A stretch of DNA of 64,000 bases from Bacillota bacterium (GCA_023390655.1 JAEWCL010000019.1:62001-126000); one strand, 5' to 3'; counted from the first letter of the stretch, positions 8,559 to 16,505 are shown. The notes: generated by a model not told the origin, from the sequence alone. Numbers and translations: made by a program.

Positions 8559-8606
8559 GCATACTTCTCCAAACGATTGGTTTTTATTAAGAATTTCGAC
8601 AATGCA

Positions 8607-8651
8607 TTGATTATAGGGAATGTACATGCTATAATTGCTCCGATAATGGAG
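8607..8651 (+). promoter_or_regulatory. Promoter and candidate operator of small-protein gene, copy 1
   Basis: TTGATT (8607-8612), a 17-base spacer and TATAAT (8630-8635) form a good sigma-A promoter reading toward the small gene at 8667. The palindrome GCTCCgataatGGAGC (about 8637-8652) overlaps the start-site region and is a candidate operator for the adjacent XRE protein. Confidence 0.7.
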
Positions 8652-8666
8652 CGGGAGCAAGAAGAC

Positions 8667-8837
8667 ATGCCTGATTACAAAAAGATGTACTTTTCCCTTC
8701 TCAACACCGTATCTTCCACAATCGAGCATCTCCAAGCCGCGCAATGCAACATGGAAAACGAATATATCGAACACACGGAACCTTTGTTGCATATTGTCTC
8801 CGATTCTAAGGAAGAAAAAACAAAAGCCGCCGAATAA
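8667..8837 (+). CDS. Small protein with MPDYxxMYxxLLN motif (module copy 1)
   Basis: A 56-residue acidic, helical protein starting MPDYKKMYFSLLNTVSSTIE. It is homologous to the 58-residue protein at 15055: both open M-P-[DE]-Y-x-x-M-Y-x-x-L-L-N, continue with an amphipathic helix ending near a Glu-x-x-Tyr motif, and end in a short basic/acidic tail with Lys-Ala-Ala. Both are divergent from an XRE gene. Proteins of this type are often annotated as hypothetical near phage-like regulators in Firmicutes; I do not know a function. The 3' end of the gene forms one arm of its own terminator. Confidence 0.7.
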   Translation: MPDYKKMYFSLLNTVSSTIEHLQAAQCNMENEYIEHTEPLLHIVSDSKEEKTKAAE

Positions 8838-8850
8838 TCGGCGGCTGAAA
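8822..8850. terminator. Terminator overlapping the small-gene stop, shared with tyrS side
   Basis: GCCGCCGA pairs with TCGGCGGC. The left arm encodes the last codons of the small gene. A-runs on the left and a short A-run on the right suggest the main use may be minus-strand termination of tyrS, whose stop lies at 8875. Confidence 0.65.
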
Positions 8851-8874
8851 AATGGATGCCTATACGGCGCGAAA

Positions 8875-10041
8875 TCATACGATGATTACGCGTTTTAGTT
8901 TATTTTTCCCTTTGCGCAGCACACCCTCTGTGTGTATTAACATTCGGGTGTCCGCCACCGGTTCCCCGTCAAATGTGACGCCTTTGCCTTCAATTAACCG
9001 TCTCGACTCGGAATTGGAGGAAGCAAACCCCGCAAGCTTTAGGAGCTCAATGATCGGCATGCCCGCATGTGGGATCGCTATGGTTTCCAGCTGTTCGGGC
9101 AGCTGCCCTTTGGCAATGGCGCGGTACCGTTCTTCCGCCTCCGCTATGGCAGATTGCCCGTGATAAAGCCTTACGATCTCCCGCGCAAACAGGAAATGCG
9201 CGCCATAGAGATCCGTCTGTAATACGGGCAGGTAGTCGTCCTCATTGAAATCCGTCGTCAGCCGGAAATATTGCTCCAAAACGGCGTCCGGCACGCGCAT
9301 GCATTTTTCAAACATCACCTCCGCGGGTTCGTCCAGGCCAATGTAGTTGTCGAGCGATTTGCTCATCTTTTCAACGCCGTCAAGCCCCGGCAGCAGCGGG
9401 AAGGTGATGACCTCCTGCGGCTGTTGCCCGTAATCCTTTTGCAGCGCCCGGCCGACAAGAAGGTTAAAGGTCTGGTCCGTACCGCCCACCTCGATATCCG
9501 CTTGGATGGCCATGGAATCGTATCCCTGCATCAGCGGATAGAACAGCTCATGCAGGCCGATGGGCTGCTGGGTGACATAGCGGTTTTTAAAATCCTCCCG
9601 TTCTAAAATAGAAGCGAGCGTGTACTTTGACGCAAGGGATAATACATCCGCAAACTGGAGCTTTCCCAGCCATTCGGAATTGTAGGTGATCTTCGTTTTT
9701 TCGGGGTCTAGTATCTTCGTCACCTGCGTAAAGTAACTCTTTCCGTTTTCCCGCGTCTGCGCAAAGGTCAGCGGCGGGCGCGTCTTGTTCCTGCCCGAAG
9801 GATCGCCGATCATGCCGGTAAAATCCCCGATCACGAACCAGATTTCATGCCCCGCGTCCTGCAGCAGCCTTAATTTTCTTAAGACCACGGAATGCCCGAG
9901 GTGCAGGTCCGGCCTTGAAGGGTCGGCCCCCAGCTTGATTTTTAACGGCCTGCCGCAGCTAAGGCGCTGCTCGAAGCCTTCGTAGGAGATGATCTCCACC
10001 GCGTCGCGCCGGATGCGGGATAATATCGCGTTCTGATCCAT
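8875..10041 (-). CDS. tyrS: Tyrosyl-tRNA synthetase
   Basis: This class I synthetase charges tRNA-Tyr with tyrosine in the cytoplasm. The 388-residue product has the HIGH-type motif HLGH (47-50), tyrosine-pocket segments such as GGTDQTFN (about 186-193), KMSKS (225-229) and a C-terminal S4 RNA-binding domain (about 325-388). Length and layout fit the shorter TyrZ-like bacterial class. The ATG follows AAGGAGG. It has a dedicated promoter and a 200-base structured leader with an intrinsic terminator, so expression is probably controlled by attenuation. Confidence 0.96.
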   Translation of the reverse strand: MDQNAILSRIRRDAVEIISYEGFEQRLSCGRPLKIKLGADPSRPDLHLGHSVVLRKLRLLQDAGHEIWFVIGDFTGMIGDPSGRNKTRPPLTFAQTRENGKSYFTQVTKILDPEKTKITYNSEWLGKLQFADVLSLASKYTLASILEREDFKNRYVTQQPIGLHELFYPLMQGYDSMAIQADIEVGGTDQTFNLLVGRALQKDYGQQPQEVITFPLLPGLDGVEKMSKSLDNYIGLDEPAEVMFEKCMRVPDAVLEQYFRLTTDFNEDDYLPVLQTDLYGAHFLFAREIVRLYHGQSAIAEAEERYRAIAKGQLPEQLETIAIPHAGMPIIELLKLAGFASSNSESRRLIEGKGVTFDGEPVADTRMLIHTEGVLRKGKNKLKRVIIV

Positions 10042-10240
10042 TCTGTATGCCTCCTTCTATAGTTTGCGCAAAAGAAAAGCGGCCCAAAGCATTTTAAGCC
10101 TTGTGCCGCTTGATTGCCTGAGAAATGGGTTCTACAAAGGCAACAGCAACCAAGGCCTGTTTCCGTAATAATAAGAAACAGACCGGTAAGAGGAAGCGAT
10201 TGTCCTGTGAAAACCGTGCATGGGTACCCCCAAGTTTGAA
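10042..10240 (-). promoter_or_regulatory. Structured leader/attenuator of tyrS, class unassigned
   Basis: On the minus strand the leader runs about 200 bases to the tyrS ribosome site. It ends in an intrinsic terminator: AAGCGGC and GCCGCTT arms at 10105-10111 and 10077-10083, then TTTTCTTTT. Upstream are hairpins TTGCCT/AGGCAA (10114-10143) and CTGTTTC/GAAACAG (10157-10181). GCCTTG (at 10151-10156) can pair with CAAGGC in the terminator's 5' side (10098-10103), an obvious antiterminator. No T-box core sequence was found in the expected place, unlike proS next door. Confidence 0.65.
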
Positions 10241-10248
10241 TTGTGCAT

Positions 10249-10277
10249 ACTATAGCAGGGAATGTAGCATCTGTCAA
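10249..10277 (-). promoter_or_regulatory. Promoter of tyrS
   Basis: On the minus strand TTGACA (10277-10272), a 17-base spacer and TATAGT (10254-10249) give a near-consensus sigma-A promoter. Confidence 0.85.
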
Positions 10278-10336
10278 TTGACTTTCTGCGCCGCATTTGC
10301 TATCCTTACTACGAATTACATACAAAAACAGCGATG

Positions 10337-10597
10337 AAGAGAACCAGTACGCATACTGAACCCATGTAGAGAGAAGATGGTTGGTGCAAATCTTTTGGGG
10401 CGCATGCGGAACCCGTCTTGGAGCTGCGGGCTGTAACGGATTCTTTCGCTAAGGCCCGCCGGAGTCCCACCGTCACAGGGGAGGCGTATACTTTCGTACG
10501 CGCGGAGTGCAGAAGGAAACTATCCTTCTGAAATTAGGTGGTACCACGGACTTTAAAAAGTTCGCCCTAGGCAAATTGCTTGGGGCGTTTTATTTTG
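10337..10597 (+). promoter_or_regulatory. T-box riboswitch leader of proS
   Basis: The T-box core AGGTGGTACCACGG lies at 10536-10549. It is followed by a terminator, CGCCC...GGGGCG at 10563-10587 with a T-run. Stem I features GAGAGAAGATGG and the specifier region GGAACCCGTCTTGGAG are visible; the specifier codon is probably CCC (10412-10414), a proline codon, which matches the downstream gene. T-boxes sense uncharged tRNA and antiterminate, so proS should rise when tRNA-Pro charging falls. Confidence 0.92.
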
Positions 10598-10622
10598 TTG
10601 GAACGATGAAGGAGGAACGGCT

Positions 10623-12341
10623 ATGAAAATCGATAAGCTGGTGGGGGAACGGTTTAAGGAGCGTCCGTCGGATTGCGTGATCGACAGCCATGCGCTGATG
10701 ATCCGCGGTGGGTACATGAAGTATGTGGCGAACGGCATCTACTCCCTGTATACGCCGCTCAGAAGGATCACAAGAAAGATTGAGCAGATCATCCGCGAGG
10801 AGATGGACGGCATCGACGGGCAGGAAGTCCTGTTCCCGGTGGTGCTGCCCGGCAGCCTGTGGGAGGAATCCGGCAGGTTTATGAGCGTTGGCAGCGAGCT
10901 GATGCGCATGAAGGACCGCAACGGCAGCGATATGGTGCTCGGCATGACGCATGAGGAAGCCGCCGTGCAGCTTGTGCGCGAATACGGCCAGAGCTACACG
11001 AAATATCCCTTCATGATCTACCAGATACAGACCAAATTCCGCGACGAGGCGCGCCCGCGCGCGGGGCTGATCCGCGTGCGCGAGTTTACGATGAAGGACG
11101 CGTACTCCTTCCATACCTCGCAGGAGGATTTGGAGCAGTATTATGAAGAATGCCTGCACGCGTATGAGCGCATCTTCGCTCGCGCGGGGATCCCTGAGGT
11201 CGTCTCCGTATTGTCCGACTCCGGCATGATGGGCGGCAACGTCTCCCATGAATTCATGCTGCTCACCCCGGTTGGCGAAGACACCATCGTGCTCTGTAAC
11301 GAGTGCGGTTATCGCGCCAATATGGAAATGGCACAGAGCATCATTCACAATGAAATGCCGAAAACGCTGGAGGAGGCAACGCTCGTCCACACGCCGCACC
11401 AGCAGACCATTGAGGACGTCTGCAATTATTTGAAGCTCCCCACGGATCATTCTATCAAGGCGGTCGTTTACCAGCGCAACGCGGATGACAGCTTCGTGCT
11501 GCTCTTTATCCGCGGGGATCTCGAAGTAAACGAGACCAAGCTGACGAACGTTGTGGGCGCGGTACATCCCGCCGTGATTACGCCGGAGAGTGGCCTTTTT
11601 GCGGGCTACATTGGGCCTTACAACCTCAAGACGAACGCGACGGTACTCTTTGACAAATCCCTGGAGGGTGCGGGCAACCTCTGCTGCGGCGCGAACCGGG
11701 AGGAATACCACTATACCGGCGTGCAGCTGGAGCGTGACTGCGGAAAAATCACCTATCAGGACTTTGCAAAGGCCAAGGAGGGCGGCATTTGCCCCGCGTG
11801 CGGCAAGCATAGCGTCACCATTTCTCGGGGCATTGAGGTGGGTAACATCTTCCAGCTCGGCACGAAATATTCGAAATCCATGGGTATGCAGTACCTTGAT
11901 AAGGACGGCGCGCTCAAACACCCCATCATGGGCTGCTACGGCATCGGCGTGGGGCGTTTGGCGGCCTCCGTGTGCGAGGTGCACCATGACGATTACGGCC
12001 CCATCTGGCCGATCTCCATCGCCCCCTGGCAGGTACACCTGTGCTGCATGCGCGCGGACGATGTGGAAGCGCATGTGCTGGCCGACGCGCTCTATGGCAC
12101 CCTGCAGAAAAAGGGCCTCGAGGTGGTGTATGACGATCGTTCCGTAAGCGCCGGCGTCATGTTCTCCGATGCGGATTTACTCGGCGTGCCTGTGCGCGTG
12201 GTCGTCAGCCCCCGCAACCTCAAGGAAGGCTGCGTGGAACTCTCCACCCGTGATAAGAAGGTCAGCCGCAAGGTGCCCATCGAGGAGGCGGCGGACGCGG
12301 TTGTGGCGTTGGTAAAAGCGTTGATGGATGTGGGGAAGTAA
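10623..12341 (+). CDS. proS: Prolyl-tRNA synthetase
   Basis: This class II synthetase charges tRNA-Pro. The 572-residue product fits the bacterial type with an inserted editing (YbaK-like) domain. Seen features are the class II motif regions PVVLPGSLWEESGR and KFRDEARPRAGLIRVREFTMKD, the editing insert in the middle, the C-terminal GCYGIGVGRL and the anticodon domain. The ATG follows AAGGAGG. A proline T-box lies upstream. A degraded second copy of its last 44 codons occurs 94 bases downstream. Confidence 0.97.
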   Translation: MKIDKLVGERFKERPSDCVIDSHALMIRGGYMKYVANGIYSLYTPLRRITRKIEQIIREEMDGIDGQEVLFPVVLPGSLWEESGRFMSVGSELMRMKDRNGSDMVLGMTHEEAAVQLVREYGQSYTKYPFMIYQIQTKFRDEARPRAGLIRVREFTMKDAYSFHTSQEDLEQYYEECLHAYERIFARAGIPEVVSVLSDSGMMGGNVSHEFMLLTPVGEDTIVLCNECGYRANMEMAQSIIHNEMPKTLEEATLVHTPHQQTIEDVCNYLKLPTDHSIKAVVYQRNADDSFVLLFIRGDLEVNETKLTNVVGAVHPAVITPESGLFAGYIGPYNLKTNATVLFDKSLEGAGNLCCGANREEYHYTGVQLERDCGKITYQDFAKAKEGGICPACGKHSVTISRGIEVGNIFQLGTKYSKSMGMQYLDKDGALKHPIMGCYGIGVGRLAASVCEVHHDDYGPIWPISIAPWQVHLCCMRADDVEAHVLADALYGTLQKKGLEVVYDDRSVSAGVMFSDADLLGVPVRVVVSPRNLKEGCVELSTRDKKVSRKVPIEEAADAVVALVKALMDVGK

Positions 12342-12434
12342 GCGCTCATCTACAGAACAGGAGAAACGTATCCGATATACATATAAATAGGTCAACTTGG
12401 TAAGGAGCCTGTGTATAGCAGAGAACATAACAAA

Positions 12435-12570
12435 AGCCCCCGCAACCTCAAGGTGAAGGTCGCGGGGGCTTTCCACCAGAGATAAAAGGTAAGCCGGAAA
12501 GTGTCAGTGGCCGAGGCTATGATGCGGCGGTGAGGTCGGTACGGGAACTGATGGAGAGTGTGGGGAGTAG
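12435..12570 (+). pseudogene. Decayed copy of the proS 3' end
   Basis: This stretch aligns with the last about 135 bases of proS (12207-12341). The first 19 bases are identical, and similarity continues to the end (GATAAaAAGGTaAGCCG, then GTGGGGAGTAG at the stop). Indels break the frame. Read with frame changes it gives a typical ProS C-terminus (VSRKVSVAEA, then VRELMESVGS). The divergence suggests the tail of another proS allele, not a fresh duplication. Its start also forms a hairpin (AAAGCCCCCGC, 12433-12472) that may act as the proS terminator. Confidence 0.75.
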
Positions 12571-12584
12571 ACTTAGTTGATATT

Positions 12585-12626
12585 AAATCCCGAAGGCCAA
12601 CCTTTGGGATTTCTTTGCTTTTTTAT
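12585..12626 (+). terminator. Intrinsic terminator before the NACHT gene
   Basis: AAATCCC (12585-12591) pairs with GGGATTT (12606-12612), followed by CTTTGCTTTTTT. Confidence 0.75.
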
Positions 12627-12646
12627 GTATACATATCTTCGAATTA

Positions 12647-12676
12647 TTGACAATTCACCAGTTGTTTTTGTATTCT
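12647..12676 (+). promoter_or_regulatory. Promoter of the NACHT gene
   Basis: TTGACA (12647-12652), an 18-base spacer and TATTCT (12671-12676), about 28 bases before the start codon. Confidence 0.75.
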
Positions 12677-12703
12677 ACAAATATAAACTGAAAGGGACAA
12701 CAT

Positions 12704-14563
12704 ATGGCGGAAATAAATGGATCCTTTATAAATGTCGAAGCTCAGATTGATGTAAATAAAGTAATTGCTGAAATCGTTGGTCTTTTCGGAAAAGATATTT
12801 GGAACTTTGTTACATCCAAGTATAAAGAGATTAAGGCAAGAAATGAAGTTGAGTACCTTAGTGCCTATGAAGAGTATTTATCAAGAGCAACAGATAAATA
12901 TGCGCAGGTTAAAACACTTTTATTTGATAAGCAGCCGCAGCTATTATATTCATTCTATGAATGCGTTGGGCTGAGACTAAGAGCCAAAAATGTAAAAATT
13001 ATAGACACTAACGATATAAGGAATTTAGTCAAAATCGGAAGAAAGCTAATAATAACAGGCATAGGTGGAATCGGTAAAACTACTATGCTTAGACACTTTT
13101 TTCTTAATTCAATTAAAACAAAAATTGCCATTCCTATTTTTGTCGAGCTAAGAAGTATTAACAGAAATGAATCCATCATTGATTGTATGTATCGTAATAT
13201 GCAAAATCTTGGATTTAGCCTGGACAAGAAATATTTTGAAATAGGTCTATCTGCTGGAAACCATATAATACTTTTTGATGGATTTGATGAAATATCAACC
13301 ACCCTTTCTAAAAAAGTTGCTCAGGAGATTAAACAACTTTCCGATAAATATAATAATAATTATTATGTCATATCTTCTAGGCCGAGTGATGGATTTATCG
13401 GATGGCAACAGTTTGTCGAATTAGAGGCATTGCCGTTAAATCTCAATCAAGCTGTTAGTATGATTCGGAAACCTACCTACAATCCTGAAGTTCAAACGCG
13501 TTTTGCTAAAGAATTACAAAAGAAATTATATAAATCGCATACTTCGTTTGCATCGAATCCTTTATTATTGACAATTATGTTACTTACTTATGAAGATAAT
13601 GCATCTATTCCAAACCAACTTCATACATTCTATGAGCAAGCTTTTGTTGTCTTGTTTTTTAGACATGATGCAACTAAAGATGGATTTATTCGTAAAAAGC
13701 AAAGCAATTTAGAATATGAGGAATTCAAAAAACTTTTATCCAAATTTTGTTTTAAAACTTTTTTTCGCGCGCAATATCAATTTTCTGTTAGCAGACTTAA
13801 TGAAGTGATTGATGAGAGCAAAGGTCAAAATTGTGAAAGTATGTCTTGCTCTGCTTTTATTGATGATTTAGTAAATGCAACTTGTATTTTGGTTAAAGAT
13901 GGACAATCGTTTACATTTACTCATAGATCATTTCAAGAGTATTTTGCCGCATTATATGTTATGAAACTTTCGGATGATGAGCAAAAAGAATTATTATGTA
14001 AATGGATTAAAAACAGAAATTGCGAATTCGATAGCGGGATTCTCAAAATTTTACATGATATGGAAGAAAGAAGATTTAATCGCAATGTACATATTCCTTT
14101 ACTAGAGGAATTAAAAGAAGAGTATAATAATTCAAGAGATAAATTTGAATGGGCCTTTGAAAAATTATATAGTAGTTTTATTGTATATGATCAATTAGAA
14201 GATGAAGAGGCCTGTTACGATCTTGAAATTTTAGAATACAATCTAGCTTTGGGATGTTTAAATAATGATCGTTATGTGGGGCCACTCATAGATTCCATTA
14301 TATCACTATATGCTGTTAATGAGGACGCTATTCCTATTGCAAGTCGACCGAGTATTGAACGATATGTTACCGGACATTTTGAGGTTGATGATGTTTTATC
14401 GCTGAAAGAAGTTAAAAACCTAGATATATTTCCAGATATAGTAATAGCGTATTTTTGGATTGAAAGTAGATTTATTAGTGCTTTCAAATTATTAGAAATA
14501 TTAAAAAAAGATCTTAAGATGAAGTATAGTAAAAGTTTTGATGATTTGGTTTCCACATTGTAG
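12704..14563 (+). CDS. NACHT-domain STAND NTPase, candidate defence protein
   Basis: The 619-residue protein is a signal-transducing NTPase of the NACHT family. A coiled N-terminal region (1-110) precedes the NTPase core. Walker A is GIGGIGKTT (119-127), Walker B IILFDGFDE (188-196) and the sensor-like YVISSRP is at 221-227. The NACHT C-terminal motif FTHRSFQEYFAA lies at 404-415. About 200 residues follow with no recognised repeats and probably act as sensor. Bacterial NACHT proteins include antiphage systems; that role here is inferred. The gene is strikingly AT-rich, stands alone with its own promoter and terminator-flanked 5' side, and looks horizontally acquired. No nuclease or other effector domain is recognisable at the N-terminus. 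Confidence 0.88.
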   Translation: MAEINGSFINVEAQIDVNKVIAEIVGLFGKDIWNFVTSKYKEIKARNEVEYLSAYEEYLSRATDKYAQVKTLLFDKQPQLLYSFYECVGLRLRAKNVKIIDTNDIRNLVKIGRKLIITGIGGIGKTTMLRHFFLNSIKTKIAIPIFVELRSINRNESIIDCMYRNMQNLGFSLDKKYFEIGLSAGNHIILFDGFDEISTTLSKKVAQEIKQLSDKYNNNYYVISSRPSDGFIGWQQFVELEALPLNLNQAVSMIRKPTYNPEVQTRFAKELQKKLYKSHTSFASNPLLLTIMLLTYEDNASIPNQLHTFYEQAFVVLFFRHDATKDGFIRKKQSNLEYEEFKKLLSKFCFKTFFRAQYQFSVSRLNEVIDESKGQNCESMSCSAFIDDLVNATCILVKDGQSFTFTHRSFQEYFAALYVMKLSDDEQKELLCKWIKNRNCEFDSGILKILHDMEERRFNRNVHIPLLEELKEEYNNSRDKFEWAFEKLYSSFIVYDQLEDEEACYDLEILEYNLALGCLNNDRYVGPLIDSIISLYAVNEDAIPIASRPSIERYVTGHFEVDDVLSLKEVKNLDIFPDIVIAYFWIESRFISAFKLLEILKKDLKMKYSKSFDDLVSTL

Positions 14564-14742
14564 TTTGCTAATAAACATTTTTGATTGACTAAATCCTATA
14601 AGGTATATTCGGGTTATGTCACTGCATTGTTACCTGTAGGAGCCATTAGCGGATGTTATATATCTTAGGTGCTTTAGCAGCAGTTATACAATATTTGTGG
14701 GTACTGTAATGCTCGATAGATGTCTTTGGAGTTTCTTTATTC

Positions 14743-14973
14743 TCACTTCACCCTCGGATATGGCTTCTTCTCTGCCGTCAGTCCCACAAGGTAATCTACA
14801 CTCGTCTGATAATACAGCGCCAGCTGCACCATAAGATGGAGCGGGATGTCCCGCTCACCACGCTCATATTTGGAATAAAGCGAACGGTCGCACTTTAAAT
14901 ATTCTGCGATCTGTTTTTGTGAAATATCGTGATCTTCACGCATATCCCGGATTTTTAATCTCACTTGCATCAC
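14743..14973 (-). CDS. XRE-family transcriptional regulator (module copy 2)
   Basis: A 76-residue Cro/C1-type regulator: LKIRDMREDHDISQKQIAEYL, then SLYSKYERGERDIPLHLM. It is divergent from the small gene at 15055. Two GGAC-N5-GTCC-like palindromes lie between them, one inside the regulator's own promoter region (TATAAT on the minus strand near 14986) and one in the small gene's promoter. The inferred role is autorepression plus repression of the small gene. Its sequence is only distantly similar to module copy 1. Confidence 0.9.
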   Translation of the reverse strand: MMQVRLKIRDMREDHDISQKQIAEYLKCDRSLYSKYERGERDIPLHLMVQLALYYQTSVDYLVGLTAEKKPYPRVK

Positions 14974-14992
14974 CCGTGTCTATTATAAGAAT

Positions 14993-15036
14993 TGGACATA
15001 TTGTCCATTGACGTTTGGGACTAATTGTCCCATAAT
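14993..15036 (+). promoter_or_regulatory. Promoter with two operator palindromes, module copy 2
   Basis: Operator 1 is TGGACATATTGTCCA (14993-15007) and operator 2 is GGGACTAATTGTCCC (15017-15031), with centres 24 bases apart. The promoter toward the small gene is TTGACG (15008-15013), a 17-base spacer and CATAAT (15031-15036). Operator 2 therefore fills the spacer and operator 1 abuts the -35 box. This is a textbook repressor layout. Confidence 0.85.
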
Positions 15037-15054
15037 GGGTGTGAGGTGATACAA

Positions 15055-15231
15055 ATGCCGGAATATCAGGCGATGTATTTGGCGCTTCTCAATGGATTGG
15101 AGGATGCGGTAAACTGCCTGAAGCGCGCCCAGCAGGAGTGCGAGGCGCTCTATCTCGAAGGAGACGCAAAGCTGTCTGTTTTAAAATCACCGGAACATGC
15201 AAAAGCCGCCGATCAGGAGGCGACTTTTTAA
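15055..15231 (+). CDS. Small protein with MPEYxxMYxxLLN motif (module copy 2)
   Basis: A 58-residue protein, MPEYQAMYLALLNGLEDAVN onward, homologous to the 56-residue protein at 8667. It shares the N-terminal motif, an amphipathic helix, an LYLEG segment where copy 1 has EYIEH, and a C-terminal Lys-Ala-Ala. The ATG at 15055 follows GAGGTGAT. It is controlled by the two-operator promoter and divergent XRE gene. Function unknown. As in copy 1, the 3' codons form one arm of a terminator-like hairpin (AAAAGCCGCC with GGAGGCGACTTTTT). Confidence 0.75.
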   Translation: MPEYQAMYLALLNGLEDAVNCLKRAQQECEALYLEGDAKLSVLKSPEHAKAADQEATF

Positions 15232-15402
15232 AACAGCACGGTCTGTTCGAGGCTTGGTGAAGTTCCGTCTGTGCCAGCGCATTGATTTCAACTTGAATAT
15301 ATTGGTTCATCCTTGTATGATGGCAAGTGACAGTGTTTTTTGCATGCCAATGGTACATCGGATTATGTAGGAAACACAACATTTCGATGGGGAGAAACAG
15401 GC

Positions 15403-16443
15403 ATGGACATTCTTGATTACCTGAAAAAGAAAAGTATCAAACGGTCTATCATTCTGATGATATTCTTTGCGCTCTTTACAGTACCGGGCGTCATGATACT
15501 CATGGAGAAGCCGGAGGCGCCGTTGGAGCTCACAGGTGTTTCTTATGAGGACGTCGGGAACGAGACCGGCGTTTCCATTGCACACTTTTACCCCATCTCC
15601 GGCTTTGCCACAGAGGAGGAGGATGGGCATACTTACCACTACTATACCATCGCTGTGGTCGACCCCAACGAGGAGCTCTACCTTATGGGGCTGCGTACCA
15701 CGCAGGAGCGCAGCGAAGAGCTTGCTCCGCTATTTGAAACCGATGAGATGGTAGAGGCAGGCTTTCCTGCTTTCGGTAATATTTGTACCCTCAGCGGCGA
15801 CGCGCGCACCTACTTTGAGGAGATGCTGGTTGAGCAGCAAATCCCCGCCGACATTCCCGTTGCGTATTACTACCTGGCGGACAATGGCTATACGCCCCAA
15901 TCCGAGCATACCACCACGCTTATAATGGGCGCATTTTTGATCGCCATGGGGCTGTTCATGGCATACTTCCCTATAAAGGCACTGACCGGGGGCTTCCAGA
16001 AGAGGATCACTGCGGCGGCAGCAGTTGCCGGTAACCCGCAGCAGTTCCTTCTCGAATTGGGCGAATTCTACGAGCATACAACACCCATCCATGGCGTGCG
16101 GATGGACCAATCCCATTTATTCTTCCAGTCGGGCATGGAGTCTGTGCTGATTGATCCGCAGAACCTTGCCTGGGTATACATAAAGCAAACGCGCCACCGC
16201 GTATATTTTATCCCTGTATTCAGCAGCTACCGTGTAATCTTTTGCACAAACGACAAGAAGGCCCATAGCCTCAATGTCCGTTCCGAGAAAGATGCGCAGG
16301 AGCTACTCTCCCACATGATGGCGATTTATCCGGACATTGCGGTTGGCTACAACAAGCAGTTGGAATCCCTGTATAAAAAAGACCCCGCCGCGCTGAAGCA
16401 GGCTGCGCGCGAGGCGCGTTCGCAGCAGGACGCGCAAGCATAG
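15403..16443 (+). CDS. Two-pass membrane protein of unknown function
   Basis: The 346-residue product starts MDILDYLKKKSIKRSIILM. It has a transmembrane segment near residues 13-35, an extracytoplasmic region of about 150 residues, a second segment (TTTLIMGAFLIAMGLFMAYF, near 175-195) and a cytoplasmic C-terminal part rich in beta strands (HRVYFIPVFSSYRVIFCTND). The ATG follows GGGGAGAAA. It resembles Clostridia membrane proteins annotated only as DUFs; I cannot give a function. It stands alone and is convergent with the DUF1848 gene. Confidence 0.75.
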   Translation: MDILDYLKKKSIKRSIILMIFFALFTVPGVMILMEKPEAPLELTGVSYEDVGNETGVSIAHFYPISGFATEEEDGHTYHYYTIAVVDPNEELYLMGLRTTQERSEELAPLFETDEMVEAGFPAFGNICTLSGDARTYFEEMLVEQQIPADIPVAYYYLADNGYTPQSEHTTTLIMGAFLIAMGLFMAYFPIKALTGGFQKRITAAAAVAGNPQQFLLELGEFYEHTTPIHGVRMDQSHLFFQSGMESVLIDPQNLAWVYIKQTRHRVYFIPVFSSYRVIFCTNDKKAHSLNVRSEKDAQELLSHMMAIYPDIAVGYNKQLESLYKKDPAALKQAAREARSQQDAQA

Positions 16444-16505
16444 CGTTGGTACATTTCTGTGGCATGTGGTTAGGGAATAGATATTCAGACATTTGAGCCA
16501 AATCA

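Noticed and set aside
10042..10240. Glycine riboswitch or T-box in the tyrS leader
   Set aside because: TTTCTCAGGCAA on the minus strand recalls part of a glycine aptamer, and GGGGGTACCC recalls a T-box core. The remaining conserved segments of either class are missing or out of place, so I left the class open.
12342..12433. att-like or mobile ends between proS and its decayed tail
   Set aside because: The 92 bases show no terminal repeats or recombinase remnant; only the duplicated proS tail itself is supportable.
15089..15382. Minus-strand frame containing MNQYIQVEINALAQTELHQ
   Set aside because: A helical-looking stretch, but it runs antisense through the small module gene, lacks a ribosome site and may be chance.
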